From: Margaritifera margaritifera
Taxonomy: Eukaryota > Mollusca > Bivalvia > Unionida > Margaritiferidae
NCBI GenBank assembly: GCA_029931535.1
Contig: JAQPZY010001689.1
Coordinates: 124,001-188,000, forward strand
Length of the DNA: 64,000 bases
Direction: 5' to 3'
In this document: piece by piece, positions 37,100-45,301 of the stretch
Layout of the letters: each line of letters opens with the position of its first letter
Position numbering within the stretch: the first letter of the stretch is position 1
Made by a program: the position numbers and the translations under genes
The notes under the pieces: model-generated
Told to the model about the DNA's origin: nothing
Database searches by the model: none
The model's input: the letters and a program-made list of their open reading frames with translations, nothing else

Positions 37100-38385
37100 T
37101 ATTTTATTCCTACTTTTAAAAAAATCACGACACTTACCTTTTTTTATGGTATATTTTCCTTAAGAAATTTCAAAATCACACATTCCATTTTTAAAAAATC
37201 ACATCGATAGGAAAAAAATCCTCTTTTTTCGGTAAAATATCACAAGATTGAATTGGAGACATAGTCTACTAAAATCCTTCTTTTGAAAACGTAGATGTAA
37301 AATTCTCACAAAATAATACATCCAAACGTTCTGTGATGTATTTTGACTTAAGGCTGATACACTTTCCATTGATCACAAATTATACGATGGGTTTGTGCAC
37401 AGAACATTAGATTATAATGGTCTAGACTAAAAGTAACACTAAACTTCCGAAATTGTACCGGACGTTAGCGGAGACTAAAAATAATCCTGAAAAAAAAAAA
37501 TGGAAAAAATTGGCTGACTAAAAAATAGTACTAAAATTTCGTAACTCATTTAAAAAAAAATTTTTTATTTTATATTTTTTTATATACAAACCCAAATAAA
37601 CCCAAAACCCAAACCCAAACCTAACACACTATCCCCAAATGCCTTGTGTGCTGCCTAAAAACCCCAAAAACCTGCTATCAGACGAAAGGGTATGACAAAG
37701 GGATGAAATCACGCCAACATACTATCCAACATATAAACCATCCATTTTTTTATTTTTTAAATTTTGTTTATATCAAAACACTCACCACACTATCCATTTT
37801 TTTACTTTTTTAAAATTTTTTTATATATCAAAAAAAAAACTTACACACATTTTTGGGAAGGGGAAATTTTTTAAAAAACAAATCAAAACACACAAACACA
37901 CTATCTACATTTTTTTTTTTTTTTGGGAAGGGGAAATTTTTTAAAAAACAAATCAAAACACACAAACACACTATCTACATTTTTTTTTTTTTTTTTGGGA
38001 AGGGGAAATTTAAAAAAAAAACAAATCAAAAACACACAACCATTTTTTTTTACTTTTTAAATTTTTTTATATCAAAACACACACCACAAATATACAATCC
38101 ATTTTTTAAAAAAAAAAATTTTATTTGATGGACTGCAAAAGTTGTTGTTGTTGTTGTTGTTGTCTTTGCTGCTGCTGCTGTTGGTGCTGTAGTCTATTTC
38201 TTTCCTCCCAATTTTAGATCGATAGAAAGAGAGGGAAAGTGGGTTTTTTTTGTTGGTTTGGTGGGTAAAAAACAAACCACACAACACCATTCAGATATAT
38301 ACATCAATAATAATAATTATATTTTATTCAATGTATATACATTATGTTACTCGTGGTAATAAAAACAATTTCATATAAGTCCAAT
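36108..38385 (+). repeat. Left terminal inverted repeat of element C (~2.28 kb)
   Basis: Reverse complement of 50,501-52,792, ending internally at 'tcatataagtccaat'. The copies differ mainly in lengths of simple tracts (for example 7 versus 13 G after 'atggc', the GA tract at 37,033-37,099, TTG and poly-T runs) and a few substitutions. Internal features are four 37-bp subterminal repeats, a GA microsatellite, and three copies of an ~85-bp unit with 'gggaaggggaaattttt' at 37,854-38,010. Confidence 0.95.
36143..36290. repeat. 37-bp subterminal tandem repeats of element C
   Basis: 'gggcacttgggggacgtacg' with 'agtttaacatgg' recurs with steps of 37 bp (36,143, 36,180, 36,217, 36,254). The mirrored set is at 52,620-52,760. 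Repeats of this kind near element ends could bind the integrase or initiation proteins, by inference from other transposons. Confidence 0.85.
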
Positions 38386-38608
38386 TTGCGCTGACCTAAA
38401 AATAGGGTTCAGATCGACAGTGAGATAATAGATAGAGGTTTTTAGATCGATAGAAAGAAAAGAGAAAGAACATATTCATTATTTTTTTTCAAATTCAATA
38501 AAAAACCACACAACACCATTTTTTTTTTCAACAATTCACAAAATTATTTATTCAACAAGAACTATTCTAACAATTTAAAAAAGTAACCATGTAACAATGA
38601 AAATTGTT

Positions 38609-39178
38609 TCAAACAGGAACATATTTACAAGGTTGACAACGTTGGGAAGGTAAAGTAAATGTGAAACTTTCTACATGGACATCATCATTTTGATGTACAC
38701 TACGATGGTGAGCTAAAGACAAGAGATAACAATAACGTTGACAAAACCATTGTTGTACTTTAGCATCATTTCGAACATAGTCATTATCAAAATAAGTCAG
38801 TAAATGTTCTAAGGAATATCCAAGACTTCTTTGATGAAGATAATGAACACAATATTGTCCACACACCATAGAATCGGATCCTTGTAGTCTCACATTATTG
38901 AATCGAGTCGAGATGGCATTTCTTCTCATAAACTCGATGATGTCTTTTTCCAAAGGAGGTAATCCATAAGAATCAAAATATTCCACACAGTGATCGTTGG
39001 GAAAGTACACGGCAACCCAATGGGTTCCTGGTAGATGACTGTCGTCGGTATTGATGACATAAGCCTGAACGTTTTTTGGTTTACGATGAGGTAGTTCATC
39101 TTTAGCACATACCACAGGATTCCAAGAAGAAGTATAGGAACTACGATTCAATAAGTAATGAAGTTCCCTGGTATCCAT
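38609..39178 (-). CDS. PRO: Adenain-like cysteine protease
   Basis: 189 aa, ATG at 39,178. Family C5/C48 (adenovirus-protease-like) cysteine protease, which in Polintons and adenoviruses processes capsid precursors. The catalytic residues can be placed: His53 in GTHWVAVYF, Asp69 in VEYFDSYG, Gln99 in RLQGSDS and Cys106 in SMVCGQYCVHYL. Length and spacing fit the family and no break is seen. It is the last gene of the minus-strand series, next to the left TIR, with 13 bp to the upstream zinc-binding gene. Active-site integrity suggests a functional enzyme. Confidence 0.93.
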   Translation of the reverse strand: MDTRELHYLLNRSSYTSSWNPVVCAKDELPHRKPKNVQAYVINTDDSHLPGTHWVAVYFPNDHCVEYFDSYGLPPLEKDIIEFMRRNAISTRFNNVRLQGSDSMVCGQYCVHYLHQRSLGYSLEHLLTYFDNDYVRNDAKVQQWFCQRYCYLLSLAHHRSVHQNDDVHVESFTFTLPSQRCQPCKYVPV

Positions 39179-39191
39179 TTTTTTTTGTCCT

Positions 39192-39719
39192 TCAACAACA
39201 GAAATATTGAGTCAGCAATGCACACCTGACTTTGAACTCGAATTGATCTGTCTTGTAATTCCAGGAATATTCACGTCGGATAGGCTCTGCACTCTGTTCA
39301 ATGAGTCTTTCGATCCGTTTGATCTCCCGAGGAATGAGTGGAGGAGAAGAATAATTCTGCAAGACTTTATACCACTGTGTCAACACATGTTTATCTGAGA
39401 TGTTTAACCAGGCATTTTCCAAAAATTCATCCAATTGTTCTTCGCCTGTCAACATCATACATTTGTCGTGTTGTATCTGACTGGGATGATCGGTTTGACA
39501 TCCATAACATTGTTCTTTAATCAGATTGTTAATGATTTTACTCAATTCCTGAGCATAACAGGACACTAACTGTTGTTCTTGTTCTGGCCATCGAGAAATA
39601 AATCCAGTAAACTCGGTTTTAGGTTCTGAATGAATGACTTCGTCATCATTTGTGGTAGTTTGTGACTTCTCACAAAATTCCTGATCTATTTCCATAGGTT
39701 CTTCTTCTACGTGTTGCAT
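39192..39719 (-). CDS. Zinc-binding Polinton protein of unknown function
   Basis: 175 aa, ATG at 39,719. A glutamate-rich N-terminus is followed by a conserved-looking helical domain with a putative zinc site Cys71, Cys74, His78, His84, Cys87 (CYGCQTDHPSQIQHDKC). The C-terminus ends in aromatic/Cys residues (LLTQYFCC). Proteins with this C-x2-C/H/H/C arrangement recur between protease and capsid genes of invertebrate Polintons, and no role is established that I know of. The gaps to the protease (13 bp) and to the capsid gene (15 bp) suggest joint expression or tightly packed transcripts. Confidence 0.75.
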   Translation of the reverse strand: MQHVEEEPMEIDQEFCEKSQTTTNDDEVIHSEPKTEFTGFISRWPEQEQQLVSCYAQELSKIINNLIKEQCYGCQTDHPSQIQHDKCMMLTGEEQLDEFLENAWLNISDKHVLTQWYKVLQNYSSPPLIPREIKRIERLIEQSAEPIRREYSWNYKTDQFEFKVRCALLTQYFCC

Positions 39720-39734
39720 CTTTTTTTTCTTCTT

Positions 39735-41087
39735 CTAATAGTCTAGAATCACTTCTCTCAAACTGTTGATCTCTAGAGTATTATCAAATTCTGCATACAA
39801 GACGACGTTCACTGTGTCGGGTAGAGGATCTGCAAACTGAAATTCCACACGAAGTGGGCCTGATTTTATAGGGTGGAAATGTCCTTCATCGCTGCCTTGG
39901 TCTGGAGTGAAATCAAAACCCCACAAAGCATACCCTCCTGCATAATCGTCGTACGAAATGCCGTGGCTGGTGTCGCGCCCTAACTGTCCCGTGGCTTCAA
40001 ACAGGCTCAGGTAAGATCGCAAGTAATTTTTATGGCCGTCGCTAAAGTTAGGTTCAAAAGGTCTGGTACACAAGGTCTTACCATCTCGACTGACTTCTAT
40101 CTTGGAGACGTTGTAGTGTTTAAACTCGAACGGATTCTGATCGTGGACTCCGTTGAGGGCTGCATTACTGACGATGCCAATCAGCAAACGTTTGGGGAGC
40201 TGTCCTTGGAAGATGTGATCTTCGACTTTGGATCGGAGTCCAGCGGCTATGGTAAAGGTTTTCACTTCCACTCGTCGCACAGGATACTTGGCAGTGGTTC
40301 TGCTCAAGGATTGACTAATGTCATTGGCTACTTTTGGTAAGACTTCTACACGTCGCACGTAAAGTTTGGCTTCTTGTATTTTGGTTTTCCACTCGTTAGC
40401 ATGAGCCATCAAATGGAAGGCGGCACTACTGCGATTCAGTCTCAGGCGTACATCTACTCCGTTCAACAAATACTTGTCTTGCAACCACATGTCCAAATGC
40501 AAACGATCCATCAGTTCTAAACTTCGTCTGATTTTCTTTCGACGGTCGTTAAATCCCACATTGTGAGGGACTGCTGGAATTATAGGATCACCATCATTAG
40601 CAGAAGTCTTCGCCGGTACTGACAGCTCTGTGTCGTTGAACTTTTCCGAGGTGTCAGGTTTCCAGACCACCGAAGCATCCAGATGAGTGTTCTTGGCTTC
40701 TTTTCCGTACGTCAAGAGATTTTCCAAATAAGCACGGTAAGGGTAAGTATCCAAACTGCTGAAGACCAGTTTGTTATTCAAGTACAAATCTACTCCACTG
40801 AACAAGGAATGCATGAAATTATTGACGGGTGCCACTCGGGCAGCTTCCCCAGGAAGGCTGTTGTCATTTTTTTGTACTTGAAGTTTCAGGTACAAGTAAC
40901 TGTTATTCAGATCGATGTAATCTTCGGTTTGTCCTTTGATTTCAAATTCGATAGGAGCTGATTCCGTCAAAGACGATACAGGATGAAATTCCACCCATTG
41001 GGATTCTTGCATCGTCATCATGGTGGGAGGCATAGCAAACATATCCAGTTCGGTCTTGGTACATTCGCAAGAATCTCGGTGCATCAT
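39735..41087 (-). CDS. MCP: Major capsid protein (double jelly-roll, hexon-like)
   Basis: 450 aa from ATG 41,087; the frame is open two codons further to a GTG, but ATG is preferred. The N-terminal segment VEFHPVSSLTESAPIEFEIK, then DYIDLNNSYLYLKLQV, is characteristic of the Polinton major capsid protein, which builds the pseudo-hexagonal capsomers. Also typical are NNFMHSLFSGVDLYLNNKLV, YPYRAYLENLLTYG, a central LDMWLQDKYLLNGVDVRLRL and the C-terminal PLRVEFQFADPLPDTVNVV. Length agrees with the family. No stops or frameshifts. It lies between the zinc-binding protein and the pVI/pX-like gene. Confidence 0.92.
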   Translation of the reverse strand: MMHRDSCECTKTELDMFAMPPTMMTMQESQWVEFHPVSSLTESAPIEFEIKGQTEDYIDLNNSYLYLKLQVQKNDNSLPGEAARVAPVNNFMHSLFSGVDLYLNNKLVFSSLDTYPYRAYLENLLTYGKEAKNTHLDASVVWKPDTSEKFNDTELSVPAKTSANDGDPIIPAVPHNVGFNDRRKKIRRSLELMDRLHLDMWLQDKYLLNGVDVRLRLNRSSAAFHLMAHANEWKTKIQEAKLYVRRVEVLPKVANDISQSLSRTTAKYPVRRVEVKTFTIAAGLRSKVEDHIFQGQLPKRLLIGIVSNAALNGVHDQNPFEFKHYNVSKIEVSRDGKTLCTRPFEPNFSDGHKNYLRSYLSLFEATGQLGRDTSHGISYDDYAGGYALWGFDFTPDQGSDEGHFHPIKSGPLRVEFQFADPLPDTVNVVLYAEFDNTLEINSLREVILDY

Positions 41088-41096
41088 TTTCACAGT

Positions 41097-41543
41097 TTAA
41101 TAATCAAACACGTCTAATTCTCTGACAGTTCTTCTTCTTTTCTTATTCTTTTTGGAACTGCCGTGTGTTTTTTTATGAACTTTGAAAGGATTTAGACGTT
41201 GTTGTCGTCTCTTTCTACCTTGTCCTTGCTGCTGTGAAGTAATGCCAGGGTCTGAAGCGTGAAGCGTATTTATAGGATTTTCTTGGAGGCCTAAAAGATC
41301 TTTACCAGTGGTCATCAACACATTTTTGCCTGCTCTCAAAAAAGCTTCTTTAGGATTTTGTTTGTCGATGAGGACATTTTGCAAAAATTCTTTTCCTTGT
41401 GTCAAAGCGGCATCTTTTAAGGCATGAAATCCTCGAGTCACCATCGGTTTCAAAATAGGAGCTACCGTCCGAAATGCTGATTTTAACATATCTCCTAAAC
41501 CATGTCCTCGTTGTCGAGCCACTCCTTGGTACACTGGATACAT
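41097..41543 (-). CDS. Small basic capsid-associated protein (adenovirus pVI/pX-like)
   Basis: 148 aa, ATG at 41,543. Gly-rich amphipathic N-terminal helix (GHGLGDMLKSAFRTVAPILK) followed by a helical middle and a strongly basic, Lys/Arg-rich C-terminus (HGSSKKNKKRRRTVRE). This organisation resembles adenovirus pVI or pX, which are membrane-active or DNA-condensing core proteins cleaved by the viral protease. The resemblance is in architecture and gene position between MCP and penton, not in a diagnostic motif. Only 9 bp separate it from the MCP start. Confidence 0.7.
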   Translation of the reverse strand: MYPVYQGVARQRGHGLGDMLKSAFRTVAPILKPMVTRGFHALKDAALTQGKEFLQNVLIDKQNPKEAFLRAGKNVLMTTGKDLLGLQENPINTLHASDPGITSQQQGQGRKRRQQRLNPFKVHKKTHGSSKKNKKRRRTVRELDVFDY

Positions 41544-41574
41544 TTTTTTTGTTTGGGAGGTTAGTTACAATCCG

Positions 41575-42540
41575 TTAGAGAACTTGTTTTTTTCGAAAAT
41601 GTAGTTTCACCGTGACTTTTCCTTTGTCAATGAATGGCACATCTTGTCCCAAATCTCCTTTTATACTAATGTTGACACTGTCAAAATACGATTTACTGAC
41701 TGGAAGATAATGAGGATGTACAAATTCACGGTGAACGTGTAACGTGTTTCCACCTTCTTCGTACGCACCAGCAGCAGTATCCACTTTGAAAGGAATGACT
41801 CTCAGTAAGGGAGCAGCTGTGTGACCCACCACGTTGTACTCCACCACATCGGAGTACACAAACATTAAATTCAGTCCAACGTTCAATTCGATAGGGGTGC
41901 GAAAAGCCTCTCCGAAATCTGTGTTGGTGTGGATTGTTCGTTCACCATGATACTTTTTATTTCCACCCAAAATATCAAACAACCCAGCAGAAAAACTGAT
42001 GGTCATGAATTTTCTTTCGTGCGCGGGTAAGTGTTTGTCTTCTTTCTCGTCGAATGGCTTTCCCTCATGCCCTTTCAAAAATTGTATCCAGATACGGCGT
42101 GCCACAGGATGGTATTTGATCTCTACCCATTTTTGGTTTTTTTCCAAGGCTTTGCCAAATTGGGCTTCGAAGACGGCCGCAATCGTCTCCACCAAATGTT
42201 GAGCACTAAAATAATACCCTTCAGGAATTCTCATGCGATAGGTCGCGTAGGGAGTATTGTCAGTTTTTGAACTCATTTTTTTCCCAATTTCAGGATCATG
42301 AGCGTCCAACTCTTTTTGCACTTTTTCGTTATAGATTGCTACGTCAAAAATGGTTTGATTTCCAGACACATTCTTGATTTGCGTAGGATGAATGATTTCT
42401 ACCAAAGCCACTTCCCAATGAGCGTCGTGATCCAATTGGAAGGCCTGAGGTAATTTGGCCGTGAAACAACATAATTTGTTGTTGGGAAACACATCCATGG
42501 AACTGTCACTGGGTAAAGTTAAATAAAATTGGTCATTCAT
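41575..42540 (-). CDS. mCP: Penton-like minor capsid protein
   Basis: 321 aa, ATG at 42,540. The N-terminal QFYLTLPSDSSMDVFPNNKL, then FTAKLPQAFQLD and WEVALVEIIHPTQI, is the hallmark of the Polinton minor capsid (single jelly-roll penton) protein. Further typical parts are YRMRIPEGYYFSAQHLVETI in the middle and KGDLGQDVPFIDKGKVTVKL at the end. It would form the vertices of the capsid. The start overlaps the upstream two-TM gene by 4 bp (ATGA). No disruption is seen. Confidence 0.92.
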   Translation of the reverse strand: MNDQFYLTLPSDSSMDVFPNNKLCCFTAKLPQAFQLDHDAHWEVALVEIIHPTQIKNVSGNQTIFDVAIYNEKVQKELDAHDPEIGKKMSSKTDNTPYATYRMRIPEGYYFSAQHLVETIAAVFEAQFGKALEKNQKWVEIKYHPVARRIWIQFLKGHEGKPFDEKEDKHLPAHERKFMTISFSAGLFDILGGNKKYHGERTIHTNTDFGEAFRTPIELNVGLNLMFVYSDVVEYNVVGHTAAPLLRVIPFKVDTAAGAYEEGGNTLHVHREFVHPHYLPVSKSYFDSVNISIKGDLGQDVPFIDKGKVTVKLHFRKKQVL

Positions 42541-42986
42541 AGTTCTAAGGTGGTTCTGGCGTCCGAGGAGTCACTCAAATGAACAGAAGAATGATGTTCA
42601 AAAGGTTCCAAAAGAGAATTGGTATTGTGGTGGTGACTGGACGAAGAAGAAGGTGAACTGGCGTTGGTCGAACTAGCGTGGTTGTTGCTATGGCTGCTGT
42701 TGTCTGTCGTCGTAAATTTCAAATAGGGACTGGGTAAAAGATAACCGATGCAACTGCTCAGTAAAATGGTCCACAATTGTTTGTCTCCTTGTTGTAAACT
42801 CAAATTGGCAATAGCTGCTCCGATGACACAATACACTACAAAGATTTGGCAGAAAAAGACGATTTGATTTTTAGGCACACGTTCTCCGCACCACACCCAA
42901 AGTGGTTGTTTTTGTAATTCTTGAAGAGAAGAACTCTGTGAAGGAGTCGTTGAAGTCGTCTGGGTGGCTACTGTGTTGAATGGCAT
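42537..42986 (-). CDS. Two-transmembrane Polinton protein
   Basis: 149 aa, ATG at 42,986. Short N-terminus, then membrane segments at about residues 42-64 (IVFFCQIFVVYCVIGAAIAN) and 73-89 (LWTILLSSCIGYLLPSPYL). A long Ser/Asn/His-rich hydrophilic tail follows. The pair of helices ending in GYLLPSP is a recurrent Polinton protein; its role (virion membrane or assembly) is unknown. The stop TGA overlaps the penton ATG. A TATAAAA box lies 23-30 bp upstream, within the integrase tail. Confidence 0.75.
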   Translation of the reverse strand: MPFNTVATQTTSTTPSQSSSLQELQKQPLWVWCGERVPKNQIVFFCQIFVVYCVIGAAIANLSLQQGDKQLWTILLSSCIGYLLPSPYLKFTTTDNSSHSNNHASSTNASSPSSSSSHHHNTNSLLEPFEHHSSVHLSDSSDARTTLEL

Positions 42987-42995
42987 GTTGTGAGT

Positions 42996-44120
42996 TTACT
43001 TCTTTTTCTTTTTATAGTCGACGACTTGAGAAGCCGCAATCCAAGAATCAAAACTAGGAGGATATCCTTTCCAACGTACTTTGACTTCTTCTACTCGACG
43101 TTTACCTACTTTGCGTGTTCTTTGTTCGAGAATGCTTTCGATGTCGTACAAGGCGTCTTCTTTTTTAGTCACTCGTTGTAACTCAGGCAAGTAAAATGTT
43201 CCTTTGAGAACTTCACCGTGCATGTCTTCCAATTTATAGACGGGAGGATCACGTCCACGGACGGGGGTAGTGACACGAAACAATTCGGTGGTCCAGTTAG
43301 GTAAATAACCTTTGTCAAAAGTACGTTTGGTTTTTCCGATGCGAACCCAATCTCCCGTCTTTAACTCCAACAAGGTTTTTCTTTTTCTTTTTTTTTTCTT
43401 CTGGGGTGGTGAACCAAATAATTTATCAAACACGGTCACTTCGTTTTCAGGGCTGACCTCTTCGGGGGCACATCCGATGCTACGATGGTACGATTGATTG
43501 TACGCTTTGACCAAACGAGGTAACACGTCGATGTACTTGAGAGTATGTTGATGTGTGAAATATTTCCACATACGTTCTTTCAAAGTTCTTTGAAAACGTT
43601 CCACGATACTGGCTTTGGTTTCAGGATTTTCGGTCGTAAAAAAATGAATGTGTCTTTGTTTCAATTCTTTTTGAAAAGCTTGGTTTAGAAATTCGGTACC
43701 TTTGTCCGTTTGCCATCGTAAAGGTTGGCGTCCACTTTGTTTCAAGACCAATTTTAAGGCTCGTACCAATTCGGTACTGCTTTTAGAAGTCAAAGGCACG
43801 ACCCAAGCAAATTTGGAAAACACGTCGATGACACAAAACAAATATTTGTGACCACCATTGTAAGTGGCTAAATGAGAGACGTCAGCTAAATCGGCTTGCC
43901 ATTGATGATCGATCCCTTCCACTTGAGTGGTACTTCTAGAAAATTTACGTCGAATGGGTTTGTGTAACGTGTACGTCGATTGTTCTTGTAACCATCGTCG
44001 TACTTCGGGCAAACGTACACTTTTCAATTGACTTTTAGCAGCTCGATATAATTTTTGAACTCCTCCGTAACCAGCAGCATGACCAGGATTGTAATAAATG
44101 GTAGCTAACAGTTTCTCCAT
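42996..44120 (-). CDS. INT: Retroviral-type integrase with chromodomain
   Basis: 374 aa, ATG at 44,120. The N-terminal part (LLATIYYNPGHAAGYGGVQK, then WLQEQSTYTLHKP) is typical of Polinton integrases. The catalytic core has Asp77 (WQADLADV), Asp139 (WQTDKGTEF) and Glu174 (KASIVERFQRTLK), a D,D35E triad, plus YLFCVIDVFSKFAWVVPL. An SH3-like part follows (GDWVRIGKTKRTFDKGYLPN), then a chromodomain at about 325-370 (YDIESILEQ, VRWKGYPPSFDSWI). The enzyme cuts and joins element ends with 6-bp staggering, and the chromodomain may steer insertion to modified chromatin. Fully open, with all key residues present. Confidence 0.95.
   Translation of the reverse strand: MEKLLATIYYNPGHAAGYGGVQKLYRAAKSQLKSVRLPEVRRWLQEQSTYTLHKPIRRKFSRSTTQVEGIDHQWQADLADVSHLATYNGGHKYLFCVIDVFSKFAWVVPLTSKSSTELVRALKLVLKQSGRQPLRWQTDKGTEFLNQAFQKELKQRHIHFFTTENPETKASIVERFQRTLKERMWKYFTHQHTLKYIDVLPRLVKAYNQSYHRSIGCAPEEVSPENEVTVFDKLFGSPPQKKKKRKRKTLLELKTGDWVRIGKTKRTFDKGYLPNWTTELFRVTTPVRGRDPPVYKLEDMHGEVLKGTFYLPELQRVTKKEDALYDIESILEQRTRKVGKRRVEEVKVRWKGYPPSFDSWIAASQVVDYKKKKK
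43009..43016 (-). promoter_or_regulatory. TATA-like box upstream of the two-TM gene
   Basis: TATAAAAA on the minus strand, 23-30 bp upstream of ATG 42,986 and embedded in the Lys codons of the integrase C-terminus. Confidence 0.4.
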
Positions 44121-44142
44121 GATGATGATGATGATGATTTCC

Positions 44143-44745
44143 TCAAGAATAAGTTAACCAAGTTCCAATACTCTTTTCTTCGTGAGGTATCTTTTTGGAT
44201 TGTTGTTGTTTACGTGTCCGACGTGCTACTGGGGTAAAGGTAGTTTGAACAGGGGTCATCGGTTCTGTTTTGACTTCTTTCTTCACTTCTTCCTTTTTCT
44301 TTTCTGAGGGTAAAGGGGTAGGCATCTTCTTTTTTATCCAATCCGGTGTGGCTAACTTTTTTAATTTTTTAAGAGGTGGAGTTAGTAAAAACTCTTCTTC
44401 TTCTTCTTCTTCTTGGACGGTCATCCCTGTACCGGTGTCTGTTTTAGTGGTGACTTTAGGTTCGCTTTTCATCAGAGCCTTAAAATCTCTCAGAGTGGGT
44501 GAAGCTGTTTCGTCGACTGCTTTTTGACGAAAGAGTTGTAGACGTTGTAAAAGTTGACCGTACCGTTGGGATTTTTCTGTTTCGGACACATTGTTTCGTT
44601 CCATCAGGGATTGTATTTCTTGTTGTAACTGAGACATTTCGTTAAGATTAGGATTGGGTGGTAAATGAGGTATCCGTTGTTCGTTCCAACGATGAAATTC
44701 CATCCATCGTTTGTAAGGTACTAAAGTCAGTTTTCGTCCTTCCAT
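44143..44745 (-). CDS. Charged helical Polinton protein, unknown function
   Basis: 200 aa from ATG 44,745; an upstream in-frame TTG is not used. It begins MEGRKLTLVPYKRWMEFHRW, followed by a helical segment with possible coiled coil (QLQQEIQSLMERNNVSETEK). A run of Glu, a Lys/Pro-rich region with KKEEVKKEVKTEPMTP and a basic tail follow. Proteins starting with a short basic-hydrophobic 'LVPxxxW' segment recur in invertebrate Polintons; function is unknown. An ATAAAAA box lies about 51-57 bp upstream. Confidence 0.65.
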   Translation of the reverse strand: MEGRKLTLVPYKRWMEFHRWNEQRIPHLPPNPNLNEMSQLQQEIQSLMERNNVSETEKSQRYGQLLQRLQLFRQKAVDETASPTLRDFKALMKSEPKVTTKTDTGTGMTVQEEEEEEEFLLTPPLKKLKKLATPDWIKKKMPTPLPSEKKKEEVKKEVKTEPMTPVQTTFTPVARRTRKQQQSKKIPHEEKSIGTWLTYS

Positions 44746-44795
44746 TTCATTCAAAGGTACCAAAAAGGTGTGGTCATTTCAGAGAAGGGTGGTCC

Positions 44796-44802
44796 TTTTT
44801 AT
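44796..44802 (-). promoter_or_regulatory. TATA-like box upstream of 44,745 gene
   Basis: ATAAAAAGGACC on the minus strand, about 51-57 bp upstream of the ATG. Confidence 0.35.
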
Positions 44803-44821
44803 CTTCTTTTTTTGGAGAGGG

Positions 44822-45241
44822 TTATCGCATGACCCCTCCTAAAAGTGGTCCAGCAATCGTTCCTAACAAAGGAGCGACTATTTTTAACAATGGTCCTATC
44901 AACATAGGTAGAAATCCACCTCGTTGTACCAACATTTTTTTCTTTTGTTGAAGAGGTATTTTCTTTTTCACCATTTGACGAAGAACATTCCGATGTTTCC
45001 CTAATTTTTGTTTCTGTATCTTAGACAAAGGTACCGTTCCTTTTAACACGTTCAAACAACATTCACACACGGTATCGATGATTTCTTTAGGAGCTGTTTG
45101 AATGAGTTGTTTTCGCATGGGAGGTTTGGATTTGGTCAAGACAGACAAGACATCCCAATGTTTGGCTAGACGAGGGGGAAGAAGTCGTCCTTTTTTGGTG
45201 GTTTTCTTCTTTTTTTGGTGGTGTGAATGTTTGGGAGCCAT
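44822..45241 (-). CDS. Small basic virion-like protein with hydrophobic C-terminus (paralog 1)
   Basis: 139 aa from ATG 45,241. A longer frame to 45,331 begins at GTG and overlaps the neighbouring gene, so the ATG is preferred and a TATA box fits it. Basic N-terminus, then IQTAPKEIIDTVCECCLNVL (41-66), GKHRNVLRQM (81-90), KKKMLVQRGGFLPMLIGPLL (100-119) and a hydrophobic Gly-rich end. This protein type is widespread in Polinton-like elements and resembles adenovirus core/pX proteins in character. It aligns without gaps to residues 28-95 of the neighbouring 298-aa protein. Confidence 0.75.
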   Translation of the reverse strand: MAPKHSHHQKKKKTTKKGRLLPPRLAKHWDVLSVLTKSKPPMRKQLIQTAPKEIIDTVCECCLNVLKGTVPLSKIQKQKLGKHRNVLRQMVKKKIPLQQKKKMLVQRGGFLPMLIGPLLKIVAPLLGTIAGPLLGGVMR

Positions 45242-45293
45242 CTTTTTTAGTCGGTAGAAAACAAGTCTGAAGTCTCTGGCAGGGTACCCTTCT

Positions 45294-45301
45294 ATTTTAT
45301 A
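45294..45301 (-). promoter_or_regulatory. TATA box upstream of paralog 1
   Basis: TATAAAAT on the minus strand, 53-60 bp upstream of ATG 45,241, located across the last codons of the neighbouring gene. Confidence 0.45.

Noticed and set aside
36920..37210. 96-aa protein with a long Arg-Glu repeat (and its mirror at 51.7-51.97 kb)
   Set aside because: Produced by the GA microsatellite in the TIR; tract length differs between the two copies.
40032..40961. Plus-strand open frames within 40.0-41.0 kb
   Set aside because: Shadows of the major capsid gene on the opposite strand, without motifs.
42996..44120. Evidence of an LTR retrotransposon or retrovirus
   Set aside because: The integrase stands alone without reverse transcriptase, RNase H or LTRs, and its chromodomain and context are those of Polintons.
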